NCBI RefSeq assembly: GCF_023074185.1
Contig: NZ_JADPKY010000095.1
Span: forward strand, 1 to 64,000
DNA from: Bradyrhizobium sp. 132
Lineage (GTDB): Bacteria > Pseudomonadota > Alphaproteobacteria > Rhizobiales > Xanthobacteraceae
Length of the DNA: 64,000 nt
Reading direction: 5' to 3'
Numbering within the stretch: the stretch's first letter is position 1; every line of letters begins with the position of its first letter. Below are positions 25,848-35,228 of the stretch, one piece after another. The position numbers were made by a program, and so were the translations under genes. The notes beneath the pieces are model-generated. The model saw only the letters and a list, made by a program, of their open reading frames with translations, had not been told where the DNA came from and ran no database searches.

Positions 25848-28800
25848 AGCAGGGGATGAAATCTCCGGCCGAGCTGCTCACGCCCGGCCGCGCGCTGACG
25901 CTTGCCAATGTCGCCGAGGGCGCCGAGGGTCTCGTCGTCTCCGATCTCGCGCGCGCCATCGCGGCACGGCCGAAGAAGCCGGCCGTCAGTCTCGCGGTGA
26001 TCTGCCGCGACGGGCCGCGGATGCAGCAGCTCGAACGCGCGCTCCAATTCTTCGCGCCCGACCTGCCGGTGCTGACCTTCCCGGCCTGGGACTGCCAGCC
26101 CTATGACCGCGTCTCGCCGCATGGTGGCGTCCTCGCCCAGCGCCTGACCACGCTGGCACGGCTGGCGTCCCTGACCGGCAGCGACAAGCCGCTGATTGTG
26201 CTGACTACGGTGAATGCCGCCGTGCAGCGCGTGCCCTCGCGCGATCTCGTCGCGGCGCAGGCGCTGTCCGTCGCGCCCGGCAACGTCGTGCCGATGAACA
26301 CCATCATCGCCTGGCTCGAGCACAACGGCTACAACCGCTCCTCGACCGTGCGCGAACCCGGCGAATACGCCGTGCGCGGCGGCATTTTGGACCTGTTTCC
26401 GGCCGGTCTCGACCAGCCCGTGCGTTTCGACTTCTTCGGCGACAGCCTGGAATCGATCCGCACCTTCGACGCCGAGACCCAGCGCACGCTGCTGGACATG
26501 CGCGCGCTCGACCTCGTTCCGATCTCCGAATTCCAGTTGGTCACCGACACCATCCGCCGCTTCCGCATGGGCTATGTCGCCGAATTCGGCGCGCCCGAGC
26601 GCGACGATGCGCTGTACGAGGCCGTCAGCGAGGGCCGCCGCCATCCCGGCATGGAGCACTGGCTGCCGCTGTTCCAGGACCGGATGGACACGCTGTTCGA
26701 CTATCTGCAAGGCGCGGCCGTCGCGATCGAGCCGCAGGCCGAGGACGCCGTCCGCGAGCGCTTCAAGCAGATCCTCGACTATTACCAGGCCCGCCGCGAT
26801 GCGATGGAGCATCCGGGCGGCGGCGCCATCTACAAGCCGCTGCCGCCTGACAGGCTCTATTTGACCGACGAGGAATGGACCAGGCGCGAAGGCGATATGC
26901 CGCTGGTGCGGCTGACGCAGTTCTCGGTTCCGGCCGATGGTACGAGTGTCGTCGATGCCGGTGCGCGTAAGGGCCGCGACTTCGCGCCCGAACGCAACGA
27001 CACCACCGTCAATGTGTTCGAATCCGTCGTCAGTCACGTGATGGCGCTGCACGCCCAGCGCAAGAAGGTCGTGATCGCGCTGTGGAGCGAAGGCTCGCGC
27101 GACCGCATGATTTCGATGCTGCGCGACCACAAGCTGACCCACACCACCAGCGTCAACAGCTGGCGCACGGTGCAGGCGACCCCGCGCAACGAGACCATGC
27201 TCGCTGTGCTCGGCCTCGAAAGCGGTTTCGAGACCGACGAGATCGCGCTGATCAGCGAGCAGGACATTTTAGGCGACCGCCTGGTCCGGCCGCGCAAGGC
27301 GAGCCGCAAGCTCGACAATTTCATCTCGGAGGTGACGAGCCTTGCCGCCGGCGACATCGTCGTCCACGTCGATCACGGCATCGGCCGCTTCATCGGCCTG
27401 CAGACGCTCGACGTCGCCGGCGCGCCGCATGACTGCCTCGAGCTGCATTATGCCGCCGAGACAAAGCTGTTCCTGCCGGTCGAGAACATCGAGCTGTTGT
27501 CGCGCTACGGCTCCGACCAGACCACGGTCGAGCTCGATCGCCTGGGCGGCTCCGGCTGGCAGACCCGAAAAGCAAAACTGAAGAACCGCATCCGCGAGAT
27601 CGCGGGCGAGCTGATCAAGATCGCCGCGGAGCGGCATCTGCACGAGGCGCCAAAGCTGCCGGTGCAGCCAGGCCTCTATGACGAATTCTGCGCGCGCTTC
27701 CCCTATGACGAGACCGAGGACCAGCTTGGCGCGATCGAGTCCACGCTGAAGGACCTCGAGCTCGGCCGTCCCATGGACCGGCTGATCTGCGGCGACGTCG
27801 GCTTCGGCAAGACCGAGGTGGCGCTGCGCGCCGCCTTCGCGGTGGCGCTCGAGGGCAAGCAGGTCGCGGTCGTGGTGCCGACCACGCTGCTGGCTCGCCA
27901 GCACCACAAGACGTTCATCGAGCGTTTCAAGGGTTTTCCGGTGCAGGTCGCGCAGGCCTCGCGGCTGGTACCGACCAAGCAGCTCAATCTGGTCAAGAAC
28001 GGTCTCACCGACGGCTCGGTCGACATCGTCGTCGGCACCCATGCGCTGCTCAGCAAATCGATCAAGTTCCGCGACCTCGGCCTGCTGATCGTCGACGAGG
28101 AACAGCACTTCGGCGTCACCCACAAGGAACGGCTGAAAGCACTCCGCTCCGAGGTGCACGTGCTGACGCTCTCGGCGACGCCGATCCCGCGTACGCTCCA
28201 ATTGGCGCTGACTGGCGTGCGCGAGCTCTCGATCATCGCCTCGCCCCCGGTCGACCGTCTCGCGGTGCGCACCTTCGTCGCCCCGCACGATCCCTTGATG
28301 ATCCGCGAGGCGCTGCTGCGCGAACGCTATCGCGGAGGCCAGGCGTTCTACGTGGTGCCGCGCATCGACGACCTCGCCGAGGTCAAGGATTTCCTCGACA
28401 AGAACGTGCCGGAGATGAAGGTCGCGGTCGCGCACGGGCAGATGCCGCCCGCCGTGATCGAGGACATCATGACCGCGTTCTACGACGGCAAGTTCGACAT
28501 CCTGCTGTCGACCACGATCGTGGAATCCGGCCTCGACATCCCCAATGCCAACACGCTGATCGTGCATCGCGCCGACATGTTCGGCCTGGCCCAGCTCTAT
28601 CAGCTCCGCGGCCGGGTCGGCCGCTCCAAGCTGCGGGCGTATGCGCTGTTCACGCTGCCGGCGCAGCAGAAGATCACCGCGCAGGCCGAGCGTCGCCTCA
28701 CCGTGCTGCAATCGCTGGAGACGCTAGGCGCGGGCTTCCAGCTCGCCTCGCACGACCTTGATATCCGCGGCGCCGGCAATATCCTGGGCGAGCAGCAGTC

Positions 28801-29362
28801 CGGCCACATCAAGGAAGTCGGCTTCGAACTCTACCAGTCGATGCTCGAGGAGGCGATCGTCAATCTCAAGGCCGGCGTCTCCGAGCCCGCGGCCGACCGC
28901 TGGTCGCCCTCGATCACGATCGGCATGCCCGTGCTCATTCCGGAGGATTATGTCGGCGATCTCTCGGTGCGGTTGTCGCTCTACCGGCGCCTCGCCGATC
29001 TCGACAGCGAGGAGGAGATCGAGAACTTTGGCGCCGAGATGCGCGATCGTTTCGGCGTGCTGCCGGACGAGGTGCGCTATCTGTTCAAGGTCGCCGCGAT
29101 CAAGGCATTCTGCCGCCAGGCCAATGTCGGGAAGATCGATGCCGGCCCGAAGGGCGCCGTCATCGCCTTCCGCGACAATTCCTTTGCCCATCCCGATCGC
29201 CTGGTGACGTTCATCCGCAGCCACGGCCAGGCCGCGAAGGTGCGGCCCGACATGAAGGTGGTGTTCCTGCAGGATTGGGAAACGCCGGAGGAGCGTCTCG
29301 CCGGCACCACGGAGATCATGCGGCAGCTGGCGCAGCTCGCGCACAGCAAGAAGGCGGCGTAG
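25844..29362 (+). CDS. mfd: Transcription-repair coupling factor Mfd
   Basis: A full-length protein of 1172 residues that removes RNA polymerase stalled at DNA lesions and recruits UvrA. The UvrB-like N-terminus has FPAWDCQPYDRVSPHG. The RNA-polymerase-binding module includes GDIVVHVDHGIGRFIG. The motor has Walker A GDVGFGKTEVA near residue 650, DEEQHFGV near 751, SATPIPRTLQL and QLRGRVGRS, followed by the C-terminal regulatory domain (LSLYRRLADL, FGVLPDEV). It is coupled to sdhE. Confidence 0.98.
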   Translation: MKQGMKSPAELLTPGRALTLANVAEGAEGLVVSDLARAIAARPKKPAVSLAVICRDGPRMQQLERALQFFAPDLPVLTFPAWDCQPYDRVSPHGGVLAQRLTTLARLASLTGSDKPLIVLTTVNAAVQRVPSRDLVAAQALSVAPGNVVPMNTIIAWLEHNGYNRSSTVREPGEYAVRGGILDLFPAGLDQPVRFDFFGDSLESIRTFDAETQRTLLDMRALDLVPISEFQLVTDTIRRFRMGYVAEFGAPERDDALYEAVSEGRRHPGMEHWLPLFQDRMDTLFDYLQGAAVAIEPQAEDAVRERFKQILDYYQARRDAMEHPGGGAIYKPLPPDRLYLTDEEWTRREGDMPLVRLTQFSVPADGTSVVDAGARKGRDFAPERNDTTVNVFESVVSHVMALHAQRKKVVIALWSEGSRDRMISMLRDHKLTHTTSVNSWRTVQATPRNETMLAVLGLESGFETDEIALISEQDILGDRLVRPRKASRKLDNFISEVTSLAAGDIVVHVDHGIGRFIGLQTLDVAGAPHDCLELHYAAETKLFLPVENIELLSRYGSDQTTVELDRLGGSGWQTRKAKLKNRIREIAGELIKIAAERHLHEAPKLPVQPGLYDEFCARFPYDETEDQLGAIESTLKDLELGRPMDRLICGDVGFGKTEVALRAAFAVALEGKQVAVVVPTTLLARQHHKTFIERFKGFPVQVAQASRLVPTKQLNLVKNGLTDGSVDIVVGTHALLSKSIKFRDLGLLIVDEEQHFGVTHKERLKALRSEVHVLTLSATPIPRTLQLALTGVRELSIIASPPVDRLAVRTFVAPHDPLMIREALLRERYRGGQAFYVVPRIDDLAEVKDFLDKNVPEMKVAVAHGQMPPAVIEDIMTAFYDGKFDILLSTTIVESGLDIPNANTLIVHRADMFGLAQLYQLRGRVGRSKLRAYALFTLPAQQKITAQAERRLTVLQSLETLGAGFQLASHDLDIRGAGNILGEQQSGHIKEVGFELYQSMLEEAIVNLKAGVSEPAADRWSPSITIGMPVLIPEDYVGDLSVRLSLYRRLADLDSEEEIENFGAEMRDRFGVLPDEVRYLFKVAAIKAFCRQANVGKIDAGPKGAVIAFRDNSFAHPDRLVTFIRSHGQAAKVRPDMKVVFLQDWETPEERLAGTTEIMRQLAQLAHSKKAA

Positions 29363-29611
29363 GGCCTGTGGCGTTTCCGGAGGCGGCGTAGCGCGAAACG
29401 ATGCTCCGCACCCTGATCAAAAATAGCGACGTGTGCCCACTTGCGGAATGACCGAACCGTAGTTACGTTCATTTTATCGAGTTTCGGCCGAACGACTTGG
29501 CCTCGCCGCTGAAAAGCGCGCCTGACTGACGACTCTCCCTCCAGATCTCGACGACACAGACCGCGCTTCTGAGCGCGGCCAAACGCTTATCTATCTTAAA
29601 GGACGACCCCC
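29363..29611. promoter_or_regulatory. Long leader of the cold-shock gene
   Basis: A 249-base gap precedes cspA, longer than needed for a plain promoter. A perfect hairpin, CCGCGCT-TCTG-AGCGCGG at 29561-29578, sits about 33 bases before the start, and AAAGGACG follows as ribosome binding site. Temperature-sensitive leader folding is known for csp genes; here it is an inference. Confidence 0.45.
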
Positions 29612-29821
29612 ATGACGACGGGAACTGTGAAGTGGTTTAACAGCCAAAAGGGCTTCGGATTTATTCAGCCGGACGAGGGCAGCCAGGATGTCTTCGTTCA
29701 CATCAGCGCCGTTGAACGCGCCGGCATGAACACCCTCAACGAGGGGCAGAAGGTTTCTTTTGAAGTCGTTGCAGACCGCCGGACCGGCAAGTCTGCTGCT
29801 GAGGATCTGCGCGCTGTGTAA
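29612..29821 (+). CDS. cspA: Cold-shock domain protein
   Basis: The 69-residue single cold-shock domain begins MTTGTVKWFNSQKGFGFIQP, with RNP1 (KGFGFI) and RNP2 (DVFVHIS) motifs intact and the standard family length. It binds single-stranded RNA and DNA and acts as an RNA chaperone. AAAGGACGACCCCC gives the ribosome binding site. It is monocistronic, with a strong terminator 65 bases downstream. Which of the several csp paralogues it is cannot be told. Confidence 0.95.
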   Translation: MTTGTVKWFNSQKGFGFIQPDEGSQDVFVHISAVERAGMNTLNEGQKVSFEVVADRRTGKSAAEDLRAV

Positions 29822-29885
29822 GCTGCGCGATTAGTGCTATGTCGCTTTGACCACGGATGTACTGGCAGAGCCTCTGGTTCTTACG

Positions 29886-29918
29886 ACCCGCGACCGGTTC
29901 ACCGGCCGCGGGTTTTTT
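29886..29918 (+). terminator. Rho-independent terminator of cspA
   Basis: A stem of ACCCGCG-x-CCGG paired with CCGG-x-CGCGGGT around a TTCA loop, with a single mismatch, is followed by six T residues. Confidence 0.9.
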
Positions 29919-29998
29919 ATGACCCCGTATGCAGAGGGGCCCGATCATACTCCGGGGCGAATAGTGGCGTTTAGCGCGAGCATCCCCATATAAGGGGC

Positions 29999-30166
29999 AT
30001 GGCAAACTGGCAGAAGTCGAGCGCGCGGCAAGCTCCCATGACGAAGGCTGAGCTCCGCCAGATGCTGACCGAGGCCGTCCGCAACACGCAGCCCCGCCTC
30101 GAGCATAGGCCGAAGCGCCTGGCGAAGGCCAAGACGATCGCCACTGGGACCGCCTGCGTCGACTAG
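29999..30166 (+). CDS. Small basic 55-aa protein, unknown
   Basis: This ORF opens MANWQKSSARQAPMTKAELR and continues with a helix (QMLTEAVRNTQPRLE) and a lysine/arginine-rich tail. AAGGGGC precedes the ATG. I recall small Bradyrhizobium proteins with the same MxNWQKS...MTKxELRxMLxEAVRNTQP layout, so I take it as real; the function is unknown. Confidence 0.6.
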   Translation: MANWQKSSARQAPMTKAELRQMLTEAVRNTQPRLEHRPKRLAKAKTIATGTACVD

Positions 30167-30242
30167 ATGTGGTCATTCCGCCGGTTCGCTGAACCCGCAG
30201 ATATCAAGCGAATTCATTCGAAAAATTCTACGCAGGAGCAGT

Positions 30243-30479
30243 ATGCGCAAGCTTCCCGAACCCACCGAACAAGAGACCATTGAAGGCCCCCAAGCCGTAT
30301 CCTTTCAGATCGCGAATGGGAACGCTCGACAGAGCTGCATTTTGCAAACCACCTTCCCGACGAAATTGCAGGCACAGAGATATCTTCTCGCGAATTGGCC
30401 AGCCATCGACAAGATGGCTCGCGACGCTCTCGCGATGGGAAGCTTTGAAGACGGTCAGATCAAGCTCATGATGGCCTGA
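30243..30479 (+). CDS. Small 78-aa protein, unknown
   Basis: AGGAG at 30235-30239 lies ideally before the ATG. The product (MRKLPEPTEQETIEGPQAVS...) has a probable strand-strand-helix arrangement, with LQTTFPTKLQAQRYLLANWP reading like an amphipathic helix. No family is recognised. It is on the same strand as the preceding small ORF with a 76-base gap. Confidence 0.55.
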   Translation: MRKLPEPTEQETIEGPQAVSFQIANGNARQSCILQTTFPTKLQAQRYLLANWPAIDKMARDALAMGSFEDGQIKLMMA

Positions 30480-30543
30480 ACAGCCCGAGCTCTACGGCGA
30501 ACTTCAAAAAGGGCATGAGATCAGCGAACACGCTGCTCATGTG

Positions 30544-31767
30544 CTACGACGCCGCGCGGGACGCGTCGGCGGACAGCCGCCCGAGCAGCGACCTTGCCGT
30601 ATCCGACGGCGACAGCGAGTCCACCGAGACCACGGGATCGCTGCGCATCTCGTGCTTGCCGTTCGACGTGTGCCGCATCACCGCGGAGAGGCGGCGGGCG
30701 ATCATGTGGGCGGTGCGGAAGTCGGTTTCGGCGAACGCGACGATGACCGAGCCGTCCTTCTGTGCCGCGCCAAAATCCATCTGCCGCATCAGGCGGCTGA
30801 GAATGCGGGCGGCATCGAGCTGGGCGCGGGAATTGCCGGGGTCGAAGGCGAAGCGCGCGACCGAGAGGCCGCCGCCGCGGGCCAGCGTCTGCTCGACCGC
30901 CTTGGCGAAATCGCGGGCAAAAGCTTCCACCGTGAGCAGGCCGCTGCGCGGGTCGAGCCAGCCGCCGGCATCGATCGAGCGCAGCGTGCGGCTCAGTTGC
31001 GCTTCCATCGCGTGCTGGCGGATCAAGGGCAGCGCGTTGGCGGCGACTTTCGCTGGGTCGCCCGGGATCAGCTCGAGATTGGGCAGATCGTAAGTCTGCG
31101 TCAGCTGGTGCGCAGTCAGGATCACGGGCAGGCTGCGGAACCGGGTATCCTCGGCGAGCACCGTGAGGAAGGCATCCGTCACGCGGGCCGTAAAACCCTC
31201 GGCCAGCACGACGCCGTCGAGGTCGCGGGTGTTGAGATGTTTGGCCGCGGCCTCGATCGAGAGCGCGCCGACGACCCCGACGCGCTCGCCGAGCGCGACA
31301 GAGAGCGCAGGGTAAGCCGCGCCGCGGCCGATCAGGAGCACCGTGGCATCACGTGCGGGGTCGGCCTCCGGCAGCGCGACTTTCACTTCCGGCAGCCGGC
31401 GCAACACCGTGGCATGAAGTGTGCGAATGCGCAGCGCGGCGCGAAGCCGCGCGATCAGGCGGTCGGAATGGCCGCCGCGCGATGAGAAGGGCAGGGCGTT
31501 GTGCGGGAGCGCGCCCGCCGCGTCCAGGGCCACGAAGGGAAGGTAAGGCGATTGCTCCGCGATCTCCCTGGCGAGCGGCGCCAGATGCGGCTCGTGCCCG
31601 GCATGCATCGCGGCGAGAACCACCGCCGGCTGCAGCTCTTCGACCGCGCGCACCGCGCCGGCCCAGCCGGTGTCGACCACGGGGAAGAATCGCGCCTCGT
31701 CCAGCGTTGCAATGAAGGCCGGCCGCTCGACGTTGGACACAAACAGGATCGGGCCGGCCTGGGACAT
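30544..31767 (-). CDS. PleD/PopA-like protein with pseudo-receivers and degenerate GGDEF
   Basis: I use the ATG at 31767 (MSQAGPILFVSNVERPAFIA), giving 407 residues; the TTG at 31788 is a weaker choice. Two receiver-like alpha/beta segments (about 5-120 and 140-240; VVLAAMHAG and GVVLAEGF stand where the phosphoacceptor loop would be) are followed by a GGDEF-like domain at about 265-380 introduced by LDPRSGLLTVEAF. The signature loop reads KDGSVIVAFAETD instead of GGDEF, and the receiver aspartates are not obvious. Diguanylate cyclase activity is therefore unlikely. The architecture recalls Caulobacter PleD and its degenerate relative PopA, so a signalling or cell-cycle scaffold role is plausible. 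Confidence 0.65.
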   Translation of the reverse strand: MSQAGPILFVSNVERPAFIATLDEARFFPVVDTGWAGAVRAVEELQPAVVLAAMHAGHEPHLAPLAREIAEQSPYLPFVALDAAGALPHNALPFSSRGGHSDRLIARLRAALRIRTLHATVLRRLPEVKVALPEADPARDATVLLIGRGAAYPALSVALGERVGVVGALSIEAAAKHLNTRDLDGVVLAEGFTARVTDAFLTVLAEDTRFRSLPVILTAHQLTQTYDLPNLELIPGDPAKVAANALPLIRQHAMEAQLSRTLRSIDAGGWLDPRSGLLTVEAFARDFAKAVEQTLARGGGLSVARFAFDPGNSRAQLDAARILSRLMRQMDFGAAQKDGSVIVAFAETDFRTAHMIARRLSAVMRHTSNGKHEMRSDPVVSVDSLSPSDTARSLLGRLSADASRAAS

Positions 31768-31852
31768 CGAGCAACTCTGATCATGCAATCGATGCTGCGC
31801 AATCTAGTCCGCCCGCCTTAATGCAGCGTCAATGGATTAGTCGAAACTGCGC

Positions 31853-33355
31853 CTAGACCGGCCCGGAACGGTCGCGAAAAGCTTCGACCATCAGGGGGTT
31901 AAGCCCGAGTTCGTTGAGCGCCTCGCGGGCGCGGGCATTGTCCTGGGCCCGGCCCGCCAGCCGGTGACCGGAGAGCCGGTCGGGCAGCGCGGTGAGGAGG
32001 GCGCCCTGGCCGAGTCGGCGCGCCCATTCCTGCAGGTCGTTGGAGAGGAAGCGGTAGCCGCCGACGGCCATGATGCCGGAGGGCGGCGCGGTGATGCAGA
32101 TCGCCCCGCTGGGGCGGTCGAGCCGCGCGGCATAGCCGGTGTCGACATAGTCGCGTGGGGGCTGCGCGATCAGTGTGTCGCCGACCGGCGGCGGCGGGGC
32201 GTACGCCGCGATCGGCACCATCGGGCCGCGCAGGCCGAGCGTGCCTTTCGGCGTCAGCAAAATCTCGCCGGCGATCGACGAGCCCGACTGCTCGCGCGGC
32301 GCACCGTGCGGTCCCGGCATCACCGGCACCGGCATGCCGTCCTCGCCACGCCGAGCGCCGAACAATCCGGCCTCGCCGAACAGATAGACGTCCGTGAACG
32401 GCGCATGCGCCGCGATCCAGGCCTCGCTCGCCGCCACCTGCTCGGGGGCGCGCCACAGGCCGATGACATTGCGCAAGGTGGGCATCCGCGCCGGCATATC
32501 GGAATCGCCGAGCCGCTGGGCAAACTGCGCCGGCGCGATCAGCACGTCGCATTCGTGCTCGTTGATCTGCTGCTCCAGCACGTCATGCTCGAACGGATGA
32601 TGCAGCGCCAGCGCGCCGCCGCACAGCAGCCACACCGCAAGCGAGGAGGCGAGGCCGGCAAACGACATCGGCGTGAATGCCGCCATCACGGTCGCGCCCT
32701 GCTTGATGTCGGCTTCTAGCGACATCGCGAGCCCGGCGGCGATCAGGCTGAAATGCGGGCGCGGCACCGGACGAAAGCCTTCCGCGGTAACGTCGAAGGA
32801 GATCATCGCCGCCTTGCGGCCATCCTGGATCACGGTGCGCGCGATGCCGGGCGGGCGGGCCAGTACATCGTCGAGCGAGGCCATGCCTTCGGGCAGGTCG
32901 GTGCCGAAACCGCAGACATGGCGGATCGAGAAGGCTTCGGCGGCCGCATGCATTGCGAGATCGGCATAGCTGACGCCGTCGACCGTGCTCATGGTGACGA
33001 TGGCGCGCGCCGCGGTGCGGTTCAGGGCGGCGGTCAGTTCGGCATGGCGCCAGAGCAGCGGCAGCACGGCGACGACCAGGCCGGCGCGATGGGCGGCTAG
33101 CACCGTGAGCACGAACTCGACCGTATTCGGCAACTGGATCGCGACGACGGAATTGGCCGGCAGGCCCGATTCGACGAAATAGGCCGACAGCGCCTCGATG
33201 GCCGTGTCAGCCTCGGCATAGCTCATACGCCGCGGCTGGTGCCCGGTCACCCGGAACTTGTTCAGGGGGTCGAGCAGAGCGAGCGCATGCGGCTGCCGCG
33301 TCAGCGTGCGCTGAAACAGCGTGTCGAGCGTCGGCGATACGGTTGGCTGGTTCAC
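31853..33355 (-). CDS. AMP-binding (acyl-CoA ligase-like) protein with degenerate nucleotide motif
   Basis: The 500-residue protein follows the acyl-CoA synthetase fold: YAEADTAIEALSAYFVESGL, VAIQLPNTVEFVLTVLAAHR, TPMSFAGLASSLAVWLLCGG and a C-terminal MAVGGYRFLSNDLQEWA segment where the G-GxK-type hinge lies. At the position of the phosphate-binding (S/T)SGTTGxPKG motif it reads MISFDVTAEGFRPVPR, and the YGxTE-like motif is replaced by LFGEAGLFG. Catalysis by the normal mechanism is therefore doubtful. The gene starts four bases after the stop of the solute-binding protein gene, so the two are co-transcribed. Confidence 0.75.
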   Translation of the reverse strand: MNQPTVSPTLDTLFQRTLTRQPHALALLDPLNKFRVTGHQPRRMSYAEADTAIEALSAYFVESGLPANSVVAIQLPNTVEFVLTVLAAHRAGLVVAVLPLLWRHAELTAALNRTAARAIVTMSTVDGVSYADLAMHAAAEAFSIRHVCGFGTDLPEGMASLDDVLARPPGIARTVIQDGRKAAMISFDVTAEGFRPVPRPHFSLIAAGLAMSLEADIKQGATVMAAFTPMSFAGLASSLAVWLLCGGALALHHPFEHDVLEQQINEHECDVLIAPAQFAQRLGDSDMPARMPTLRNVIGLWRAPEQVAASEAWIAAHAPFTDVYLFGEAGLFGARRGEDGMPVPVMPGPHGAPREQSGSSIAGEILLTPKGTLGLRGPMVPIAAYAPPPPVGDTLIAQPPRDYVDTGYAARLDRPSGAICITAPPSGIMAVGGYRFLSNDLQEWARRLGQGALLTALPDRLSGHRLAGRAQDNARAREALNELGLNPLMVEAFRDRSGPV

Positions 33356-33359
33356 GGCG

Positions 33360-35228
33360 TCACTTTGCTTGATCAGCTTGCGGCTGCCCCTTCGACCACC
33401 ACGTCTCCGGCAGGTAGCCGGACAGCGATGTGGCCTTTGGCCGTTCTATCCGATTCCAGCGCGCGATCCATTGCTCGGATACGTTAAACAGGGGGATTGT
33501 ATAGAAACCGGAGATCAAAGCGCGATCGAGCGCCCGCACCGCCGATGCGAAATCCGTATGTTCACGGGCCTCCAGCAGCGCCGCGATCATGGCATCGACC
33601 GCGGGATCCCTGGCACCCATGTAGTTGCGGGTGCCCGGATTGTCGGCGGCAGCGCTCCCCCAGTAGAAATATTGCTCGTTGCCGGGCGACAACGACTGGT
33701 CCCAGCGATTCTGGATCATGTCGAATTCGTAAGAGAGCCGGCGCTGGTCGAACTGGACGGGATCGACCGAGCGCACGCTCGGCTCGATGCCGGCGCGCTT
33801 GAGGTCCCGTTGGAAGGCAAGCGCGATGCGCTCCTGGTCGCGGGTCGTGACCAGAATCTCGAAGGTGAAGGGCGCCTTGGTCGCGCGATTGCGAAGCAGC
33901 GTGCCGTCGAGATCGTAGCCGGCCTCCGACAGCAGCTTCAGGGCCGCGCGCAGCGTCGTCCGGTCGCGCCCGGAGCCGTCGGTCACCGGCAGGCGGTAGC
34001 TGCCGTCCAGGACGTCTGGCGGGATCTGCGCAGCGAACGGCTTGAGCAGCTCCCGCTCACGCGCATCCGCAGGCTTGCCATACGCCGAGAGGTCCGAGCC
34101 GGCAAAATAGCCGGCGACGCGCGAGTAGAGGTTGAAGAAGTAGTTGCGGTTGACCAGCTCGAAATCGAACAGCAGCGTCAGCGCCTGGCGCACCCGTATG
34201 TCGGCGAAGACGGGACGCCTCGTGTTGAACACCAGAAATTCGGAAGGTTGCGGCACGCCCGGCTTGATGGTGTCGCGGATCACTTCGCCGCTTTTCGCCG
34301 CGGGAAAATCGTAGCCGTTGTGCCAGCGCAACGGCTCGTGCTCAATGCGGAAATCATAGAGGCCGCGTTTGAACGCTTCGAACTGGCCGTTGGCCTCGCG
34401 AAAATAGTCGAGCCTGATCTCGTCGAAATTATAGAGCCCGCGATTGATGGCGAGGTCGCGGCCCCAATAATCGGGATTGCGGGTGAGCGTCACGCTGGCG
34501 CCGGGCTTCACGGCGGTGACGCGATAGGGGCCGGAGCCGACCGGGCCCGTCAGCGTCGTCTCCTCGAATGCCGCGACATCGACCGCATGCTTCGGCAGGA
34601 TCGGCATCAGGCCGAGGATCAGCGGCAGTTCGCGGTCGTTGGCCCCCGCGAGATCGAAGCGCACGGTGAGAGGATCTGGTGCCTCGGCACTTGCGATCTT
34701 GCTGTAATATTGCCGGTGGTTGGGGCGGCCGTGGTCGCGCAGCAGCTGCCAAGAGAACAGCACGTCCTCGGCGCGCAGCGGCTTGCCGTCGGAGAAGCGG
34801 GCCCGGGGATCGATGTGGAACGTGACAAAGCTCCGCTCGTCGTCGGTCTCGACCGATCTGGCGAGCAGGCCGTAGAGCGTGAACGGCTCGTCATTGCCGC
34901 GCGCGAGCAGGCTCTCGACCACGTAGTTCCGCATCTGCTGCACGGCCAGTCCCTTGACGATGAAGGGATTGAGGCTGTCGAAGGTGCCGAGAACGCCCCA
35001 GGTCAGCCGGCCACCCTTGGGGGCATCAGGATTGACGTAGGGCATGTGGGTGAAATCGGCAGGCATCGCCGGCTCGCCGTGCATGGCAATGGCGTGGGCT
35101 TCCTCGGCCCCTGCGCCGCTTGCCGGGAATCCCAAGGCGAACGGCAGCCCCAAGGCGAAAGCCAGGACGCAGAGGCGGACGCACAGACCTTCAAGACGGC
35201 CCTCCATAAGGCGCTGGAACATGAACAT
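33360..35228 (-). CDS. Family 5 extracellular solute-binding protein (oligopeptide/YejA-like)
   Basis: The chosen start at 35228 gives about 622 residues with a signal peptide (LCVLAFALGLPFALGFPASG); several nearby ATGs are possible and no clear ribosome binding site decides. The mature protein shows the SBP family 5 pattern: PYVNPDAPKGGRLTWGVLGT, FDSLNPFIVKG, FHIDPRARFSDGKPLRAEDV, GSGPYRV, and NPDYWGRD. The PDAPKGG opening with a long C-terminal half is typical of YejA-like peptide binders that serve an ABC importer. No permease or ATPase genes are adjacent; instead a ligase-like gene follows. Confidence 0.9.
   Translation of the reverse strand: MFMFQRLMEGRLEGLCVRLCVLAFALGLPFALGFPASGAGAEEAHAIAMHGEPAMPADFTHMPYVNPDAPKGGRLTWGVLGTFDSLNPFIVKGLAVQQMRNYVVESLLARGNDEPFTLYGLLARSVETDDERSFVTFHIDPRARFSDGKPLRAEDVLFSWQLLRDHGRPNHRQYYSKIASAEAPDPLTVRFDLAGANDRELPLILGLMPILPKHAVDVAAFEETTLTGPVGSGPYRVTAVKPGASVTLTRNPDYWGRDLAINRGLYNFDEIRLDYFREANGQFEAFKRGLYDFRIEHEPLRWHNGYDFPAAKSGEVIRDTIKPGVPQPSEFLVFNTRRPVFADIRVRQALTLLFDFELVNRNYFFNLYSRVAGYFAGSDLSAYGKPADARERELLKPFAAQIPPDVLDGSYRLPVTDGSGRDRTTLRAALKLLSEAGYDLDGTLLRNRATKAPFTFEILVTTRDQERIALAFQRDLKRAGIEPSVRSVDPVQFDQRRLSYEFDMIQNRWDQSLSPGNEQYFYWGSAAADNPGTRNYMGARDPAVDAMIAALLEAREHTDFASAVRALDRALISGFYTIPLFNVSEQWIARWNRIERPKATSLSGYLPETWWSKGQPQADQAK

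Noticed and set aside
27269..28711. 480-codon minus-strand frame opposite mfd
   Set aside because: Antisense shadow of the well-supported mfd helicase region; no family resemblance or ribosome binding site.
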